DNA from: Clostridium sp. DL-VIII
Lineage (GTDB): Bacteria; Bacillota; Clostridia; Clostridiales; Clostridiaceae
Direction of reading: 5' to 3'
Assembly (NCBI RefSeq): GCF_000230835.1
Contig: NZ_CM001240.1
Span: 3,979,779 to 4,043,778, forward strand
Length of the DNA: 64,000 nucleotides
Positions 61,000-64,000 of this stretch are shown here, piece by piece. A program made the position numbers and the translations under genes. The stretch's first letter is position 1; every line of letters begins with the position of its first letter. The notes beneath the pieces were generated by a model that did no database searches, was not told where the DNA came from, and was given only the letters and a program-made list of their open reading frames with translations.

Positions 61000-61404
61000 A
61001 TGAAAAAAACTATTAATGTTGTTGCTGCAATTATAAGAAATGAAAACGAAGAAATTTTATGTGCTTTACGCTCTCCTATTATGAAATCACCAAATCTCTG
61101 GGAGTTTCCAGGTGGTAAAATTGAGAATAATGAAACCCCAAAAGAAGCTATTGAAAGAGAAATTTTTGAAGAATTAAACTGTAAAGTACGATATATTAAT
61201 ATACATAATGAAAATAAACATGAATATGATGATTTTATTGTAAATTTAATAACAACAAATTGCGAATTAGTAAATGGTTATCCCAAAGCCAATGAACATG
61301 CAGCTTTATTGTGGCTCAAACCCGAAAGCCTGCTTTCTTTGAAATGGGCTCCTGCAGATATTCCTGCTGTACTGGAACTAGTAAAAAATCATACTATTGT
61401 TTAG
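61000..61404 (+). CDS. NUDIX hydrolase, MutT-like (8-oxo-dGTP diphosphatase type)
   Basis: The ATG at 61000 has GAGGTG 7 bases upstream. The 134-aa product starts MKKTINVVAAIIRNENEEIL. The Nudix box is complete: GGKIENNETPKEAIEREIFE, ELNC following (G-x5-E-x7-REIFEEL). SPNLWEFPGGKIE is the usual MutT entry to the box. It should hydrolyse oxidised or non-canonical (d)NTPs to the monophosphate, preventing mutation. It is divergent from the MazG-like gene. Confidence 0.92.
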   Translation: MKKTINVVAAIIRNENEEILCALRSPIMKSPNLWEFPGGKIENNETPKEAIEREIFEELNCKVRYINIHNENKHEYDDFIVNLITTNCELVNGYPKANEHAALLWLKPESLLSLKWAPADIPAVLELVKNHTIV

Positions 61405-61500
61405 CATGATTTTTTACATTAGATACATGAAAGAAAATAACAAATCTCAAATGTTATAATTATTTTTCATCAATGGCATTGAAACTGTTATAATTTATTC

Positions 61501-64000
61501 TTAAATAACAATACTCTTATTAGCCTTATTTATAATTTTAGCCGGTATTTCTTTCTCTAGCTTCCATACAAAGCTTATTGGTTTGTTTCCAGTATGACTA
61601 ACATATTCGCATAAACCTAAATATGTAAATGGTGCAGTTATTCCATCTCTATCTTTATTTTCTCTAACAAATAAAGCTACTTTACTATTTAGTGCTTTAT
61701 GTTTTATATATCTCTTTCCTGTGGTACTTTCTACAGAAGTTGTACTTTGACTTTGCCAGTGAAATAAGTTTTCGTTAATCGCATAATCTTCATATAGAGT
61801 TGATGGCGAAAAATCTTTATAGCTTTTATTCAAGGTAATAAAGAATATGTCTAAAGCTTTGTCTTCAAAATATTTTACACCTTCTCTAAAAGCAGGCTTT
61901 TTATTTTCATTAAAATATCCAAGTGCTGCCATAACTTGATCTCTTGAATATTCACAATGCAAATCTAAAGGGCAAGGGAAACCAAGCTCTACTGTCTCAT
62001 CAATAAAATCGATATTGTTATAATTATAGGATAATATACTTATGGCTTCCTTAATCATATTTTCATTTTTTAATAAGCTAACGATTCCTTCTTTTGTTGA
62101 TTTAAAACCTTGCTTTGCTGGTGAATCACTATAAAACGTGTAATACAACATATTTAACATAAGAATTTCTTCTTCATTTAAATCATTATTATAGATATCA
62201 TTATTGTTAAATACATTTAATATAAAATTTATAAGCCTTCTAGAATTAATATTAAATAAATTCTTTAATTTTTTTGTTATTTCTTTCTCTTGTTCTTCAT
62301 AAAATTCTTCTTTTAAGCCTGCTATAACCAGCATTCTACTAAAGCTTCTATCACCTGATTTCCCATAAAAGTCTGCTAATGATAAGTGATAATAGTTTAA
62401 AAAGTTTTCTAGACTTAATTCCATATCAGTCTCTAATACGAAGTTCTTTAATTTAACTATTAAATTTGCTTTGTTATTAGCTGAGGATTTTATATTTCTT
62501 AAAATATATTCTTTTGATTGTTTTTCAAGCTGAATATAACAGCCTTTAGGTAAAGTTAAAAATCCATTTTCTATATAATCTTTTATTGGATGATTAGTTT
62601 TACCAATGAGTGCTCTAAACTTTTCTTCAAAATTATAATTCTTATGTGCTTGCCCCACAAAATCTAATACTGTTAAACATTCTTTGCCTTCACTTAATCT
62701 TAAACCTCTTCCTAATTGCTGTAAAAATACTGTTAAGCTTTCAGTTGGCCTTAAGAACAAAACTGTATTGATTTCAGGGATATCGACACCTTCATTATAT
62801 AAATCTACTACAAAAATAAACTTTATTTCACCATTTACTAATTTTCTCTTAGCATCAGCTCTTTCATTATCTTCACTATTACTATGTAAAGCTATTGATG
62901 GTATATTATTTTCGTTAAAGCTTTTTGCCATAAATTTAGCATGTTCAACACTAACACAAAATCCAAGTCCGACTATTTCACTTAAATCTGTAACATAATT
63001 TTTAAGACTTTGAACTATTTGCTTTACTCTAAGATCATTTTCTGTATAAATGTTACTTAATTCTTTAATATCATAACCTCTTCTTCCCCATTTAAGCGTA
63101 GATAAATCAATATTGTCGGTAACAACAAAATATTGAAATGGACTTAGTAGCTTTCTGTTAATAGCTTCACTTAATCTAATTTCAGCACTAATCCTATCAT
63201 CAAAATATTTAAAAACATCCCCTCCATCTGCTCTTTCAGGTGTTGCTGTAAGACCTAATAAAATCTTAGGCTTATAATATTCTAGCAATCTCTGATATGA
63301 AGGAGCTGCTGCATGATGAAACTCATCTACGATAATAAAATCATAATAATCGCATGAGCTCACTTCAAATAAATTTTTGCTATTTAAACTTTGAATAGAA
63401 ACAAATAAATGCTCAAAAGAAGTAGGAATATTATTTCCAACCATTAAATCTCCAAAATTATTGTCTTTGAGTATAGCCCTAAAAGTATCTCTGCTTTGTT
63501 TTAAGATTTCCTCTCTATGAGCTACAAATAGTAATTTATTATTGTTACCCCTATTTTCCTTGCAAAAATCCTTATAATCAAAAGCTGAAATTACAGTCTT
63601 TCCAACACCTGTAGCTGCAATTATTAAATTCTTATACTTCTTAAAGATTTGTCTTTCAACTTTAAGTTTTTCAAGTATTTCTTTTTGATAAGAATAAGGT
63701 TTTATATCAAAGATAAAATTAAACTCAGTTTCATTAGAATACGTTTCTTTCATTAAAGACTTAGATAAAACTTCCTTATCACTATCAGTTCCTAAATAAC
63801 TTATAAATTCCGAATCATTCCAGTAACTTTCAAAAGTAGCTTCAAATTTCTTTATAATATCAAAAGAATCTCTTTCTGTAACTTTTATGTTCCATTCAAG
63901 TCCAGAAGTTAAAGCAGCATTTGAAAGATTAGATGACCCTATGTAAGCAGTAGTAAATCCTGTTTCTCTTTTAAACATATAAGCTTTTGCATGAAGCCTC
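61501..64000 (-). CDS. PLD-like/DEAD helicase with DUF3427 domain (5' end beyond window)
   Basis: The gene continues upstream past 64000; an internal ATG at 63978 is not the start, since LHAKAYMFKRE, the PLD-type HxK motif, is read across it. The visible ~833 residues contain the end of the PLD-like domain (TAYIGSSNLSNAALTSGLEW) and a superfamily 2 helicase: Walker A IIAATGVGKTVISAFDY, DEAH-type box FIIVDEFHHAAAPSYQ, LGLTATPERADGGDV, and LQQLGRGLRLSEGKECLTVL (motif VI). A DUF3427-like C-terminal domain follows (~530-830: VALFVRENKDRDGITAPFTY). Such proteins are possible restriction or DNA repair factors. No partner is in the window. Confidence 0.9.
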   Translation of the reverse strand, partial: RLHAKAYMFKRETGFTTAYIGSSNLSNAALTSGLEWNIKVTERDSFDIIKKFEATFESYWNDSEFISYLGTDSDKEVLSKSLMKETYSNETEFNFIFDIKPYSYQKEILEKLKVERQIFKKYKNLIIAATGVGKTVISAFDYKDFCKENRGNNNKLLFVAHREEILKQSRDTFRAILKDNNFGDLMVGNNIPTSFEHLFVSIQSLNSKNLFEVSSCDYYDFIIVDEFHHAAAPSYQRLLEYYKPKILLGLTATPERADGGDVFKYFDDRISAEIRLSEAINRKLLSPFQYFVVTDNIDLSTLKWGRRGYDIKELSNIYTENDLRVKQIVQSLKNYVTDLSEIVGLGFCVSVEHAKFMAKSFNENNIPSIALHSNSEDNERADAKRKLVNGEIKFIFVVDLYNEGVDIPEINTVLFLRPTESLTVFLQQLGRGLRLSEGKECLTVLDFVGQAHKNYNFEEKFRALIGKTNHPIKDYIENGFLTLPKGCYIQLEKQSKEYILRNIKSSANNKANLIVKLKNFVLETDMELSLENFLNYYHLSLADFYGKSGDRSFSRMLVIAGLKEEFYEEQEKEITKKLKNLFNINSRRLINFILNVFNNNDIYNNDLNEEEILMLNMLYYTFYSDSPAKQGFKSTKEGIVSLLKNENMIKEAISILSYNYNNIDFIDETVELGFPCPLDLHCEYSRDQVMAALGYFNENKKPAFREGVKYFEDKALDIFFITLNKSYKDFSPSTLYEDYAINENLFHWQSQSTTSVESTTGKRYIKHKALNSKVALFVRENKDRDGITAPFTYLGLCEYVSHTGNKPISFVWKLEKEIPAKIINKANKSIVI

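Noticed and set aside
63978..64000. ATG at 63978 as the start of the PLD-helicase gene
   Set aside because: The PLD motif LHAKAYM is read continuously across this position to the window edge, so the real start lies outside.

Overview
The window is low-GC, clostridial-looking DNA. Codon use is AT-rich, AGGAGG-type ribosome binding sites are strong, some starts are TTG, and compact hairpin terminators are common. Several secreted proteins carry choline-binding-type cell-wall repeats (tryptophan/glycine-rich, GW..NG..WYY). Together with FliB, an ABC-F protein, HelD, VanZ and DUF4367 proteins this points to Clostridium sensu stricto, perhaps the solventogenic C. beijerinckii / C. saccharoperbutylacetonicum group. 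The species is an inference from gene content. It is chromosomal and mostly accessory: no transposase, integrase, CRISPR array, rRNA or tRNA gene was seen.

Layout. 0-9 kb: truncated rsuA, an AraC regulator, a chemoreceptor, a large SPFH/flotillin protein, a small exported protein, and a divergent HxlR regulator / flavin reductase pair. 9-10.5 kb: a decayed leucine-rich-repeat gene, then an XRE regulator overlapping a membrane protein gene. 10.4-18.7 kb: a cell-envelope island (DUF5050 protein, Amidase_3, PLD-like lipoprotein, ECF sigma factor with DUF4367 anti-sigma factor, and a secreted wall-binding DUF4367 protein) interspersed with four copies of a palindromic, structured repeat. 19-24 kb: helD, a MATE exporter and a DUF5662 protein. 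24-30 kb: a VanZ-like protein, a metallo-hydrolase, an AraC regulator, a serine D,D-carboxypeptidase and a VanS/VanR-like two-component system. Three loci here carry 11-bp-phased TCTTAWGA direct repeats, which suggests one local regulon. 30-35 kb: an RND efflux operon. 35-42 kb: a broken Uma2 gene, pirin, ABC-F, fliB, a ferredoxin behind a consensus promoter plus hairpin, and a DUF2089 / SHOCT-like / 45-aa operon. 42-48 kb: a lipoprotein, two endolysin-type hydrolases with nearly identical wall-binding tails that arose by duplication, a diguanylate cyclase and yaaA. 47-55 kb: an LRR surface protein, an interrupted AAA-ATPase/nuclease gene, two tandem secreted 177-aa paralogues, a YkgJ-type protein, rpsU, and a second copy of the promoter-hairpin cassette upstream of a nitrilase-family gene. 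55-64 kb: a Ser-rich wall-binding protein, a PAS histidine kinase, a decayed DUF2075-type helicase, MazG-like and MutT proteins, and a PLD-DEAD helicase running off the right edge.

How the parts fit. The main theme is envelope maintenance and sensing. ECF sigma and anti-sigma factors, an orphan Van-type two-component system without vanHAX, wall hydrolases and choline-binding proteins lie close together. The second theme is genome decay and shuffling: at least eight gene remnants, several next to a functional homologue. The most interesting signals are the four-copy structured repeat with compensatory changes, the two promoter-hairpin cassettes, the phased repeats linking vanR, a carboxypeptidase and vanZ, the DUF4367 sigma/anti-sigma/secreted-protein trio, and the endolysin duplication with domain exchange. 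All sequence comparisons were done by eye; nothing was searched in a database.
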